Source of the DNA: Sulfuritalea hydrogenivorans sk43H
GTDB lineage: Bacteria > Pseudomonadota > Gammaproteobacteria > Burkholderiales > Rhodocyclaceae
DNA length: 64,000 nucleotides
Direction: 5' to 3'
Assembly: GCF_000828635.1 (NCBI RefSeq)
Contig: NZ_AP012547.1
Span: forward strand, 1,116,001 to 1,180,000
Every line of letters begins with the position of its first letter. Position 1 is the stretch's first letter. The translations under genes and the position numbers were made by a program. Below the pieces are notes generated by a model. It saw only the letters and a program-made list of their open reading frames with translations. It did not search any database and had not been told where the DNA came from. This document shows positions 55,672-64,000 of this stretch, in pieces.

Positions 55672-58176
55672 CTATTTCGCCTTGGTTTTCCGGGATGGCG
55701 GGGCCTTGGCTTTGGCTGCGGGAACCGTTTTGGCCACCGGAGGCGGTTCCGGTTCGGGCGCCTTGGCCGCGACATACTGGCCGCCATCCGGATTGCCCAG
55801 CAACTGGAACGGCGCCCAGAAGAACGGTTGCGGACGCTTGCCCTTGAGCTCCAGCTGGGCCTGGCGCAGGGCGTCGAGTTTGCCGGTCCGGCTCAGGTTG
55901 CTGTAGAAGGCCCGCATCAGGTCCGAGGTGGCCTGATCGTCGACTTTCCACAGGCTGGCGACAATGGTGGCGGCCCCGGCATAGAGGAAGCCGCGCGTCA
56001 GGCCGACCACGTCGTCGCCGTTGGCGATCTTGCCCAGCCCCGTTTCGCAGGCCGACAGGGTGACCAGGTCGGTATCGAAGCGCATCGAGTACAGTTTGCT
56101 GACAGTGAGCAGGCCGTCGTCCTGATCGTCTTTCGACAGGTAGAGCGCCGAGGCGAGCGGATTGTCGGCCTTGAATTCGCCGTGGGTGGCGAAATGCAGG
56201 TAGCGGAAGCCCTGGCCGTACTTGCGCAACGCCGCCGTGTTGGCCTCCTTGCGCAGGAAGGCGCGCGACTGGGGCACCATCTTCGCGATGGCGACCGCCT
56301 CCTGCTGGGCGAACTCCAGATCGAGGCGCGGATCGCCCAGGTCCGGATTGCCCAGAGTCAAGGCGCCGGCCGGGTAGTTCGCCTCGCCGCTGCGCAGGTA
56401 TTTCATCACGCTGGCGCTGGGCAGCAGGCGCACGGTGAATTTGTCGAGCAGGTATTCGTTGCCGCTGTGGAGTGCCGCCAGCGGCACGTAATGCAGCACC
56501 CCGTGCGCGACGAAGGTGATGCGCGGGCGGTCGAGCTGGCCCAGGATCGGCGCCACCAGTTTCCCGTACAGGGATTGCGCCAGCGGCAGCTGCGTCTTGC
56601 CCTGCGGGTCTTCCAGGGCGGCGCGCCAGGTCCGCACCTCCGCTTCCAGATCTCCGGCGTCCACCCGCATGGCACTCAGGCTCTCGCGATTGAGGACAAA
56701 GGCATAGAGCGATTTCTCGTCATAGTAGTACTCGACCAGGGTTTCATCCGGCCGCAGCCTGGCCTGGATCTCCGCGATCGGGGTGGCGCTGACCGAAACC
56801 AGCGTCGCCAGTTCCGGCGCCTGTTCGCGCAGCACTTCCGCCGGCGCGGCAACACTGAGGGTCCGGCTGCGGCTTTCCACTCCCTGGGCGAGGCTGGCGA
56901 TTTCGGACTGCTCCGCTTGCGCGAGCAAGTCGCGGATTTTCTCCGCGTCGCCGGTGACCACCGCGAAATCCTTCTTCGAGGCGAGCATGTCGACCAGGGC
57001 GCGCGACTTCGAGCGCTCCAGGTAGTCGAAGGCCTCGGCGAACTGGCCGGTCGCATGCAGGCCGCCGATCAGGCGGCCGTAGACGGCCTGCTTGTCGCCG
57101 ACAAAGCCGATCTTGTTGGCCTCGGTGTTGATCGACGAGCGCTGGTGCTCGATGATCTCCACCGCCTCGCGCCAGAGCTTCACGGCTTGCGCCATGTCGC
57201 CCTCGCCGGCGGCGATGCGGCCGCGGTCATACAGCAGCAGCCAGTAGATCTCGCCGTTGCCCTGGGTGCGCTTGTCCTTCAGCAGCTTGTCGAAACCTTC
57301 CCTGGCCTCCTTGACCTGGCCGATTTCGAACTGCGTCTTGTAGAGCAGGAATTCCTTGGGCAGCTCGACATAGGAAAACATGCTGTCGCCCACGTCCATG
57401 CCGGCAATCGCGTCCGCCAGGCCGACCGCGAGCGAGCCGATCAGCGAGCTGGTATCCTCTTTCAGCGCTGCGTTGGCCTTGACGAAATCACCGACCGAAA
57501 CATAGATGCGCGCCACGCCGTGCCATTTCTCGGCCGCGAGCAGCGAGTAGGGATAGGACGTGCCGACGGCGGCCAGCTCCTCCGCAACCTTGACCGCTGC
57601 CTCGCGGTTGCCGCCGAAGCCTTCGGCCAGGCCATTGGCGGTCAGCGTCATGATGCGCATGCTGCGCTCCACGCTCCATCCCGTCGGGATCGACTTGGTC
57701 GCGGCCTGGGCCGCGGCCACGGCCTTGGGATAGTCGCGCAGCTCGTTCCAGGCTTCCGCCTTCATCAGGTGCACAAAGGGCACCACGGTGCCGGCAAGCA
57801 GCAGTTCGCTGCTGGTGGAGCCCCCGGCGATGCCGGCGCCCATGCGTGCGAGGCCGGTAAGGAACGGACTGTCCTTTGCCATTTCCTCCAGGTCGTTCAT
57901 CGCCGTGTCGCCCTTGGCGATGTTTGCTTCCATCCTGGCCAGGCAGGGGAACAGCTTGTTGTAACGCTTGAGCTTGCTGAAGGCGGCGCACTGGAACATC
58001 AGCTTGGCGTTCTTCGGATCCGGATCGTCGCCGATTTCCTTTTCCATGAGCTTTTCCAGCTCGGCATAGCGCCCGGCGGTGAACAGCTTCTGGCGTTCGG
58101 GGATCAGGGCCGCGTCGGCCGTTGCGGGCAGCAGCGGCGCGAGCAGCAGCAGGGCCAGGAGCAATGAGCGCAGCAT
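55672..58176 (-). CDS. Exported TPR-like protein with C-terminal CHAT protease domain
   Basis: An 834-aa protein. Signal peptide MLRSLLLALLLLAPLLPATA then DAA; helical repeat region (about 25-480) with TPR-like pairs such as AEAWNELRDYPKAVAAAQAA; CHAT domain (about 510-785) with the catalytic His in LHFATHGEFKADNPLASALY (about 665) and Cys in LVTLSACETGLGKIANGDDV (about 710), ending FYSNL...PFFWAPFQLLGNPDG. The last 30 residues are Pro/Ala/Lys-rich. CHAT domains are caspase-like proteases; here the protein should act outside the cytoplasm. Next to a lipid-kinase gene on the other strand. Confidence 0.88.
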   Translation of the reverse strand: MLRSLLLALLLLAPLLPATADAALIPERQKLFTAGRYAELEKLMEKEIGDDPDPKNAKLMFQCAAFSKLKRYNKLFPCLARMEANIAKGDTAMNDLEEMAKDSPFLTGLARMGAGIAGGSTSSELLLAGTVVPFVHLMKAEAWNELRDYPKAVAAAQAATKSIPTGWSVERSMRIMTLTANGLAEGFGGNREAAVKVAEELAAVGTSYPYSLLAAEKWHGVARIYVSVGDFVKANAALKEDTSSLIGSLAVGLADAIAGMDVGDSMFSYVELPKEFLLYKTQFEIGQVKEAREGFDKLLKDKRTQGNGEIYWLLLYDRGRIAAGEGDMAQAVKLWREAVEIIEHQRSSINTEANKIGFVGDKQAVYGRLIGGLHATGQFAEAFDYLERSKSRALVDMLASKKDFAVVTGDAEKIRDLLAQAEQSEIASLAQGVESRSRTLSVAAPAEVLREQAPELATLVSVSATPIAEIQARLRPDETLVEYYYDEKSLYAFVLNRESLSAMRVDAGDLEAEVRTWRAALEDPQGKTQLPLAQSLYGKLVAPILGQLDRPRITFVAHGVLHYVPLAALHSGNEYLLDKFTVRLLPSASVMKYLRSGEANYPAGALTLGNPDLGDPRLDLEFAQQEAVAIAKMVPQSRAFLRKEANTAALRKYGQGFRYLHFATHGEFKADNPLASALYLSKDDQDDGLLTVSKLYSMRFDTDLVTLSACETGLGKIANGDDVVGLTRGFLYAGAATIVASLWKVDDQATSDLMRAFYSNLSRTGKLDALRQAQLELKGKRPQPFFWAPFQLLGNPDGGQYVAAKAPEPEPPPVAKTVPAAKAKAPPSRKTKAK

Positions 58177-58204
58177 GGTTTTCTCCTCGCATCGTTAATA
58201 TGAA

Positions 58205-58350
58205 AAACCTTGTTCGAAGTCTCCGGTACAGAACGCGCGCAGCGCGCCGACTGGTAACCCCCCGTGAGGGGGGGAAGGGGGGCGGGTGACCACTTCGCCT
58301 TTCGCGTGTTTCATCTTCGGCGGGCGGCACTCGGTGCCATGAGCGTTCGG
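58205..58350 (+). repeat. Dispersed GC-rich palindromic element, copy C
   Basis: accttgttcgaagtctccgg, then ggtaaccccccgtgaggggg, a G-run, gcctttcgcgtgtttcatct then tcggcgg and ccatgagcgttc. It matches copy B in its hairpin, cgcgtgtttcatctt and catgagcgtt blocks; the first block (ttaacgtgaaac) is altered. Between the divergent CHAT and lipid-kinase genes. Confidence 0.7.
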
Positions 58351-58429
58351 TTGGCAACCATCATAGACCCTCCCTCGTTCCCGTGTCGCGGCGCTGGACG
58401 CCGCCCTTTCGACGCAGCAAAATCCGCCC

Positions 58430-59347
58430 ATGAACCCCGTCGATGCTTCGCGCTGGCTGCTGCTGCTGAACCCGGTGTCCGGGCGCGGCCAGGGGCTGCG
58501 CGACCGCGATCGCATCCTGGCGGCGGCGTGCGCGGCCGGGCTGGCGTGTGACGTTGCCGTATCGGCGCACGCGGGGCATTGCATCCAGCTCGTGAGCGAG
58601 GGCATTGCCGCCGGCTACCGGCGCTTTCTGGTCGGTGGCGGCGACGGCAGCCTTTCCGAGGCCGTCAACGGCGTCATGGGACAGAACGAAGTGCCGGCGG
58701 CGGACATCACCCTCGCGTTGCTGCCCGTCGGCACCGGCAACGACTGGGCACGCGGCCAGGGCATCAGCCGCGCCTACGCCACGGCCCTGGCCGTGGCGGC
58801 GGCGGGCCATGTTCGCCGCTTCGATGTGGGCGTCATCGATTTCGAAGGCGGCGGGCGGCGCTGGTTCATCAATGTCGCCGGCATCGGCTTCGACGCCGGG
58901 GTGGTGGAAAACATGCCCTCGCGCTCGCTGGGGCGGCTGGCCTACCTGATCGGCCTGTTGCGCGAGCTGGCGGCCTACCGGCCGCTGCCATTGCGCCTTC
59001 GCGCCGACGCGGAGCCGGTCGCGGCATCGGCCATGCTGCTGTTCGCTTGCCTCGGCCGCTATTGCGGCGGCGGCATGCTGGTGGCGCCCGAGGCGCGCGC
59101 CGACGACGGCGCGCTCGATCTGGTGCTGATCCGCCACATGCCCTTGCATCGGGTGCTGCGGGCCTTGCCGCGCCTGTTCGACGGCCGCATCGCCAGTCAT
59201 CCGGAAGTCAGCGCCTGGCGCTGCCGGGCCCTGGAAATCGAGGCCCCGGCGGGCGCGCCGATGGAAGCCGACGGCGAACTGGTGGGTTACGCTCCGGCGC
59301 GCATCAGCGTTCTGCCGCGCGCCGTCGGCATCGTCGTGCCGGCCTGA
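58430..59347 (+). CDS. Diacylglycerol/lipid kinase family protein (YegS/DagK type)
   Basis: A 305-aa lipid kinase: LLLLNPVSGRGQGLRDRDRI, the nucleotide motif FLVGGGDGSLSEAVNGVMGQ and LALLPVGTGNDWARGQGI, then FINVAGIGFDAGVVENM, and the C-terminal MEADGELVGYAPARISVLP. These are the conserved blocks of DAGK_cat proteins such as YegS. The lipid substrate is not evident. It is divergent from one CHAT gene and convergent with another. Confidence 0.92.
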   Translation: MNPVDASRWLLLLNPVSGRGQGLRDRDRILAAACAAGLACDVAVSAHAGHCIQLVSEGIAAGYRRFLVGGGDGSLSEAVNGVMGQNEVPAADITLALLPVGTGNDWARGQGISRAYATALAVAAAGHVRRFDVGVIDFEGGGRRWFINVAGIGFDAGVVENMPSRSLGRLAYLIGLLRELAAYRPLPLRLRADAEPVAASAMLLFACLGRYCGGGMLVAPEARADDGALDLVLIRHMPLHRVLRALPRLFDGRIASHPEVSAWRCRALEIEAPAGAPMEADGELVGYAPARISVLPRAVGIVVPA

Positions 59348-59531
59348 AGGCTTGCGAAAATGGATGTCGGAATGGCGGTTGATGGACGAGCCGCCTGCCG
59401 TGGCGTGGCCGCAATTGATGTTTGCCGCGTCAGACTATTGGAAACAGCGATGTCTCCGATGTGCCCATTGCTGCCATATACCACTCGCATAAGCAATGGC
59501 CGTTTCTCGCTTCTATGCAGCCATCCAAAGT

Positions 59532-62500
59532 CTACTTTCCCATTCCATCCCCAACCAGCGAAAAAGGTGCCCAAAAGGCGGGATGCGCATAACTCAGACC
59601 AGCCTTGGGGTCGCCTGTCTTCATCACGTCCAGCATTGCTTGACGCAAAGCCTCAGCCCTTGGCAGGGATGGGTTCTCAACCTCACGTCGGAATAGTGCG
59701 GTGGTCAATTGGCGAGCCGACGTGGTTTCCACCGCCCAACTTGACACCAACAGACTACGGGCGCCAGCGAAGAAGAAGGCTCGGCCGAGACCGGAAACTG
59801 CCTCAGAAGCTTTGCCATCTGGACTGGCCGTATTGCACGCCGACAGCACCACCCAGTCGGCATCCAGCTTCAGTCCGAGCACTTCGTCCATGGTAAAGAA
59901 TCCATCTGCATCGGCCTCCCCGGTCAGTGCGGGATTCGAGAGCACAAGTGCCGGCTGATCGAGGCCTGCGACTTCGCCGGACGCAATCCCGTGAGTTGCA
60001 AAGGCCACCACGCGCCGATCATCGAGTTTGGTTTGCTTGACTTGGCTCTCTGTGGCTCGGCGTCCCACATAGACGTCACGACCAGGATCAGCCTTGAGTG
60101 CCGCCGCAATTTCCATCAGTTCGTCGCTGGTATCGGGCAGGGACGGCATTAGCCTGAAGGCATTTGCCAGAAGACGACTCGCGTCCACTCGGGGTTTGGA
60201 CTCAATGGTGGAACTACTCCCAGCCTGCAAAGAGAGTTGTTCGTCAACAGCATTGCCTTCCCTGCCTATCGAGAGATTCCGTGCGCGGCCACGCTTGCTG
60301 GCAACACCCTCCGTTGCGACGAACAGCGGATCACCAAAGCCGATGAAGGGCGTCCGTCCGGCACGCGCCAGTGGGGAACGTCTCAGCGCCAGGAATGCGG
60401 TCGCCGAGGGCAGCTGGGCCAGCGCAACTTTCCGAATCAGCCATGGTGTGTTGCGAAAAATTCCCTGATCGTCATCACCTGTGCGAGCCGTCTCGGTTGG
60501 CAGCAGTGAAAAAGGAATCTGACCTAACGATCCATGAGGAATAACGGAAAGCACCTTGGCCTGCCGCCAAAGTTCAGCATCAGGGGCCAGGAATGCTTGA
60601 TAGAGTTTGCTTGCACGAGTCAAATCGAATGAAGAGGGCCGAACGTCGTCATCATCAAACATCAAACCGGCGCGCAATTTCGCCACATCGGCGTCGACTT
60701 CGGCGCGGCCAATGGGCACAACCCGAAAGCCCGTCTTGCCCTGGTCTCCCACCGTCCAAACGTAGGATTGGGCTTTGCCTAGATAAATGGAAACCAGAGC
60801 TTCGCCTGGAGCGAGGGCTTTCCTGACCTCAGCCAGCGTGGCAGGCTTGGGGGCAATCAGATCGCCGAATTCCGGGAAGCGCCGATGGATGTCGTCTTGC
60901 AGAGCAAGGTGTTCCTTTCGCAAGCGCTCAACCTCTGTCCGCATGTCGGCGATGATCTTGTTCAGCCGCTCCGCCTCGGGTGCAGTAACCAGCTTTGCCA
61001 GTATCTTGTCGAGCGCGACGGCCTGGTTCTGGGTGTCCTGATCGCGCCGCACCAAACCAGCCAACTCTACGTTCGGAAGCTGCGCCCGTGTTGCACTCGC
61101 AGCGATGGCGGCTTGTACACTTGAGCCTCTCGCCAGATCGGCGGTGCGAAAGGATTCTGCAATCGCATCAAGACCCGGCGGTACCTTGCCTTCTGTTTGA
61201 AGTCTTGCCAGCAGATCGACATAGGCTTCCAGAATCTCAGTGCGCCAAAAAACTCGCGTAACACCGGCACCCTCAGCCGCACTGTTATCCGAGTCCGACC
61301 GGACCATTTCCGGCAACGCTTGCTGAAAAGCTGCCAGCGCCCCCGGCAAATCTCCGAGGCTCGTCAATGTCATGCCCAGTACCCCCCGCTGACGGGCGAC
61401 GTGGTAGGAGTTTGGAACAGACCGCTGATGCTGGATAGCGATGAGTCGTTCGGCCATGTCCTTAGCAGCTTGCGACGACCCAGACCGATGAAGCGCCAAC
61501 GCCCAGGCAATAGAATCCGTACGAAGTTGCGTCGCCGGATCGGATTGAAGGTCTTCGGCCCTCTCCTTGAAAACATTCATCGCCGCATGCCAGCGCTCCT
61601 GTTCAACCAGTAGCTCGCCTAGGGATAGTCGCGCCTTTGGGGTACCACCTGATTTCAGCGCGACCGTTAAGGCGTGGCGGTAGAGCTTTTCCGCACCGAC
61701 TAAATTGCCGGACTGATGCCGGATATATGCAAGGAGCCCAAGTACCTGGGCAGTTTGAATCGAACTGGGACCCGCGTACTTGATGGCATCTTCCACCGTT
61801 GCTTGGGCAAAAAACTCTGCTTCTCCAAACTTGCCTCGCGCCACCAGAACTGCTGCCAAGTCGCCCCTAGCGTATGCAAGATTCTCCGCAGCAACTCTTA
61901 GCCACTTAGCGGAACGCAACTGCAGATTGAAATCTTCCTGAGCATTGTCAAGAGCAAGTCTTCTAAGGCGTTCCGCTTCCCGCATATTGCCTTGGGCGGC
62001 CATGAAGTGAGCATGCCGGGCCTGATTCAAATAGATCTGGTTGTACTTTAGCCATCCCCAGTCATTGCGGTTCGCCATTTGTCTTAGTGTTTCGTCGGCG
62101 TCCTTCAGCGACTGTTCCGCACTAGCGAAATCTCCAAGGCTCAGGTGCACCCGTGCGAGCATGAGCTTCGCTAGATGGTGCTCAGACCAGTTTGACGGGT
62201 ACTGAGCGGCAAGACTTTGCCAGTGCACATTTTCGGAAAGCAGATCGCCCTTTCTGCGCAATGAAGTGCCCAAGTCATTTTGCAGACGCCAGAGATCGCC
62301 CCATCCACTAACCGCGATACGGCTTGGCATGTTGTTCCGCAAAGCGATTTGCAGATCATTCACCGATTGATCATAGTTACCCAATGTGTAATGGGCCATG
62401 CCCCGTTTGTGGTGGAAGACCGCAATCTCATGCTTGTCATCGGTTTGTGGTGGCGCCATTGCCGCTTGCTCTTGGGCTTTACGGGTGGCAGTGCTATTTT

Positions 62501-62606
62501 GAAGGCGGTCGATCAGACCGGAGGCTGCATCTTCCTGCGCCCATGCCGGGGCAGCCAAGCCGCACAACAAAATCGAGCAGCGGATGAATCGTTGGTAAAT
62601 CGTCAT
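59532..62606 (-). CDS. Exported TPR protein with C-terminal CHAT protease domain (large)
   Basis: A 1024-aa protein. Signal peptide MTIYQRFIRCSILLCGLAAP then AWAQ; TPR region (about 50-450) with AVFHHKRGMAHYTLGNYDQS and LGLLAYIRHQSGNLVGAEKL; coiled coil (about 540-590); CHAT domain (about 640-1020) with His in RRVVAFATHGIASGEVAGLD (about 872) and Cys in WVVLSACNTASPDGKASEAV (about 924). The end SYAHPAFWAPFSLVGDG is typical. It is a diverged relative of the protein starting at 62976. Base composition is poorer in GC than in the upstream genes. A small ORF overlaps its start by 4 nt. Confidence 0.9.
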   Translation of the reverse strand: MTIYQRFIRCSILLCGLAAPAWAQEDAASGLIDRLQNSTATRKAQEQAAMAPPQTDDKHEIAVFHHKRGMAHYTLGNYDQSVNDLQIALRNNMPSRIAVSGWGDLWRLQNDLGTSLRRKGDLLSENVHWQSLAAQYPSNWSEHHLAKLMLARVHLSLGDFASAEQSLKDADETLRQMANRNDWGWLKYNQIYLNQARHAHFMAAQGNMREAERLRRLALDNAQEDFNLQLRSAKWLRVAAENLAYARGDLAAVLVARGKFGEAEFFAQATVEDAIKYAGPSSIQTAQVLGLLAYIRHQSGNLVGAEKLYRHALTVALKSGGTPKARLSLGELLVEQERWHAAMNVFKERAEDLQSDPATQLRTDSIAWALALHRSGSSQAAKDMAERLIAIQHQRSVPNSYHVARQRGVLGMTLTSLGDLPGALAAFQQALPEMVRSDSDNSAAEGAGVTRVFWRTEILEAYVDLLARLQTEGKVPPGLDAIAESFRTADLARGSSVQAAIAASATRAQLPNVELAGLVRRDQDTQNQAVALDKILAKLVTAPEAERLNKIIADMRTEVERLRKEHLALQDDIHRRFPEFGDLIAPKPATLAEVRKALAPGEALVSIYLGKAQSYVWTVGDQGKTGFRVVPIGRAEVDADVAKLRAGLMFDDDDVRPSSFDLTRASKLYQAFLAPDAELWRQAKVLSVIPHGSLGQIPFSLLPTETARTGDDDQGIFRNTPWLIRKVALAQLPSATAFLALRRSPLARAGRTPFIGFGDPLFVATEGVASKRGRARNLSIGREGNAVDEQLSLQAGSSSTIESKPRVDASRLLANAFRLMPSLPDTSDELMEIAAALKADPGRDVYVGRRATESQVKQTKLDDRRVVAFATHGIASGEVAGLDQPALVLSNPALTGEADADGFFTMDEVLGLKLDADWVVLSACNTASPDGKASEAVSGLGRAFFFAGARSLLVSSWAVETTSARQLTTALFRREVENPSLPRAEALRQAMLDVMKTGDPKAGLSYAHPAFWAPFSLVGDGMGK

Positions 62607-62761
62607 GTAGCTCGCACCCTTCGCTTAGTGCCAATCGCCTGCCAGATTGAAAGGGGCCCAATTAGAACGAACGGCGCGGTTGAAAGGTTGCGCGAACTAT
62701 CTTCGGCAAAGGCACCTGAACAACCGAGTACCGTAGTGATTGGCAAGACTTTCTTGATCAT
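62603..62761 (-). CDS. Small exported or membrane ORF coupled to the large CHAT gene
   Basis: A 52-aa open frame (MIKKVLPITTVLGCSGAFAE, DSSRNLSTAPFVLIGPLSIW then QAIGTKRRVRAT). Residues 1-19 look like a signal peptide (cleavage near AFA|ED); residues 28-41 are hydrophobic and followed by a basic tail (KRRVR). Its TGA overlaps the CHAT ATG (ATGA), the usual layout of translationally coupled genes. A weak ribosome binding site (ggaca) lies before the ATG. The frame is open further upstream to 62890. It may be a real membrane peptide or chance. Confidence 0.4.
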   Translation of the reverse strand: MIKKVLPITTVLGCSGAFAEDSSRNLSTAPFVLIGPLSIWQAIGTKRRVRAT

Positions 62762-62975
62762 TGTGTTCTGTCCAAAAATTGAGGTCGACGCTGTTCTCAG
62801 CCCCCAAAACAGCTTGCAGGTCCAAGTGCGCATGAAGGGAAAGCTTAGGATGTTATTGGCGCTATGCCAATTGCACATATTATTGAACATGTTATAGGAA
62901 TCGCAATCGACAAGCCATTGAGCGACGGCTATAGTGGCGAAAAGTCACAAACGGCATAAATTTCAGGGGGATCTG
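62607..62975. other. Divergent intergenic region between CHAT-related genes
   Basis: 369 bp between the large CHAT gene (minus) and the TPR gene at 62976 (plus), AT-rich compared with the surroundings. Apart from the small ORF at 62603-62761 it shows no gene. The stretch ttgcacatattattgaacat (62870-62889) and gttatagg could belong to a promoter for either direction, but no clear -35/-10 pair is found. Confidence 0.5.
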
Positions 62976-64000
62976 ATGCGTTTTCATCTACTTATTGCGG
63001 CTGTACCGCTCCTACTCGCGTTCAGGGGGCAGGCACAAACGCCGCCAGCTCCGCCCCGCAACGTGGCCGATATTCTTGCGGTACTGGATGAGTACAAGCC
63101 AGATCCAGCGGCAGTGGAGAAACTGCGCGCCCAAGCATCTGCACAACCGCCCTCTGCGACGAGTGGTCAAGAACTTGCCGTCTTCTTTCATCGGCGCGGC
63201 CACGCCAACAAGATTTTGGGAAATGCGAAGCAACAAATCGCTGATTTTGGCCAAGCGCTCGAAACTGTGCGTCCTAACGCCATGCCAGAAAATGAAGGCA
63301 TTGGCGACCGCAATCGAATTCTCATGGATTTGGCTGAGGCTGAGTTCGCTGCAGGAAACTGGATTCGTTCAATTTCGGTTGCTAAGGAATTGGCAATTGA
63401 CACCAGAGGCAGTGGTTTCGTTGGCTTGTACTTCATCGCCCAGAATCTTGCAGCGCTCTCCGATCAGGAGCGGACTCGAATTGCTTTGCGTGATCTTGAC
63501 CAGAGGTACTCGCAACTTGGTTCAAATTTGGTCTACCAAGCGATGCACGAGCGCGTCCACGGTATGGGTTTGGATCTGCAAGGGAATCTTGGTGAGGCCG
63601 AGCGACGTCATCGTAAATCGATGGAGTTAAACGAACTGGCCTACGCTCAGTCAAAAAAATCTATTGTATCTAGTCGCTATGCGCGAGCTCAGAGCACTGC
63701 ACTGATGTCGTGGTCTGTGTCAGAAAGGTTGCTTGCTCGCAATTTGAAAAACCAAGGTCGTGGAGCGGAGGCAGAGTATCACTCGCGAAATACTCTGTTG
63801 CGCATGCTGCAGGGCTACGGGCGCTACTCAAGCTACACGGGTTCATTTATCTATGAACTCGGTCTTGTCGTTATGGAATCTGGACGGTTCCGGGACGCTG
63901 AGTTGCTGGCTCGATCCGCCGTCGAGAGTTTCGAAAAGTCTGGCTCAGTCCCGTATGCGTTCCATTTGGCCCGCGCTAGAGGCGTTCTTGGCGAAGCGCT
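62976..64000 (+). CDS. Exported TPR protein, likely N-terminal part of a CHAT-domain protein (cut by window edge)
   Basis: Starts at the ATG at 62976 (ggggg at 62966-62970 upstream): MRFHLLIAAVPLLLAFRGQA is a signal peptide. About 341 codons are in the window and the frame is still open at the edge. AVFFHRRGHANKILGNAKQQ aligns with AVFHHKRGMAHYTLGNYDQS of the divergent CHAT protein, so the two are paralogues. TPR-like repeats follow (for example LVVMESGRFRDAELLARSAV). A CHAT domain should follow downstream by analogy; it is not in the window. Confidence 0.8.
   Translation, partial: MRFHLLIAAVPLLLAFRGQAQTPPAPPRNVADILAVLDEYKPDPAAVEKLRAQASAQPPSATSGQELAVFFHRRGHANKILGNAKQQIADFGQALETVRPNAMPENEGIGDRNRILMDLAEAEFAAGNWIRSISVAKELAIDTRGSGFVGLYFIAQNLAALSDQERTRIALRDLDQRYSQLGSNLVYQAMHERVHGMGLDLQGNLGEAERRHRKSMELNELAYAQSKKSIVSSRYARAQSTALMSWSVSERLLARNLKNQGRGAEAEYHSRNTLLRMLQGYGRYSSYTGSFIYELGLVVMESGRFRDAELLARSAVESFEKSGSVPYAFHLARARGVLGEA

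Noticed and set aside
55474-58167. 897-codon open frame antisense to the first CHAT gene
   Set aside because: Composition is shadow-like (rich in Arg, Gln, Gly, His) with no motif; the CHAT reading frame carries a signal peptide and catalytic residues.

Overview
The window looks like a chromosomal segment of a high-GC betaproteobacterium, most likely of the Rhodocyclales type. The clues are the gene order exbB-exbD-lpxK-UPF0434-kdsB-adk, the icd/aceK divergent pair, a pyrophosphate-linked glycolysis block (two phosphofructokinases plus a membrane pyrophosphatase), and a large acyl-CoA catabolic cluster joined to a Liv-type ABC transporter. The class is fairly secure from protein character and synteny; the order and family are inference. 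No tRNA, rRNA or CRISPR array was found.

Layout. 0-6.3 kb: isocitrate dehydrogenase (cut by the window edge), its kinase/phosphatase AceK, a 23S rRNA pseudouridine synthase, a small exported Ala/Lys-rich protein, a DUF192 protein, SlyX, Fe superoxide dismutase and XseA. 6.3-10.2 kb: a Sel1-repeat protein, preceded by a palindrome of two perfect DnaA boxes, and a J-domain protein. 10.3-14 kb: energy transduction (ExbBD), lipid A/KDO synthesis (LpxK, KdsB) and adenylate kinase. 14-20.7 kb: an ATP-type/PPi-type hybrid phosphofructokinase, a PPi-dependent phosphofructokinase, a K+-independent H+-pyrophosphatase and a gamma-glutamyltransferase. 20.7-24 kb: MurJ, ribosomal protein S20, a small conserved protein and an orphan ParA ATPase. 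24-27.5 kb: arginine operon argD-argF-argG. 27.5-32 kb: small housekeeping and nucleotide-related genes and a thiolase. 32-38.4 kb: a nitrate-sensor-like chemoreceptor, an IS3-family remnant and an unusual SulP-STAS-USP-USP fusion.

38.5-55.4 kb, all on the minus strand, is one catabolic/transport region: acyl-CoA ligase, acyl-CoA dehydrogenase, aminoglycoside-phosphotransferase-like kinase, medium-chain oxidoreductase, thioesterase (with an IS5-family element inserted directly before its start codon), SDR, thiolase, FadB-type multifunctional protein and LivFGMHK. The ligase/ACAD/kinase/SDR set resembles the levulinate (Lva) and ACAD10/11 logic, in which a 4-hydroxyacyl-CoA is phosphorylated before entering beta-oxidation. 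Six long imperfect hairpins of two related sequence families sit between genes of this region.

55.7-64 kb holds three exported TPR-plus-CHAT (caspase-like protease) type proteins, two as a head-to-head paralogous pair, with a lipid-kinase gene between them and a small signal-peptide ORF translationally coupled to the largest. The last 4.5 kb is visibly poorer in GC than the rest, suggesting a different history. This CHAT block, the hairpin families and the acyl-CoA kinase module are the parts most worth following up.
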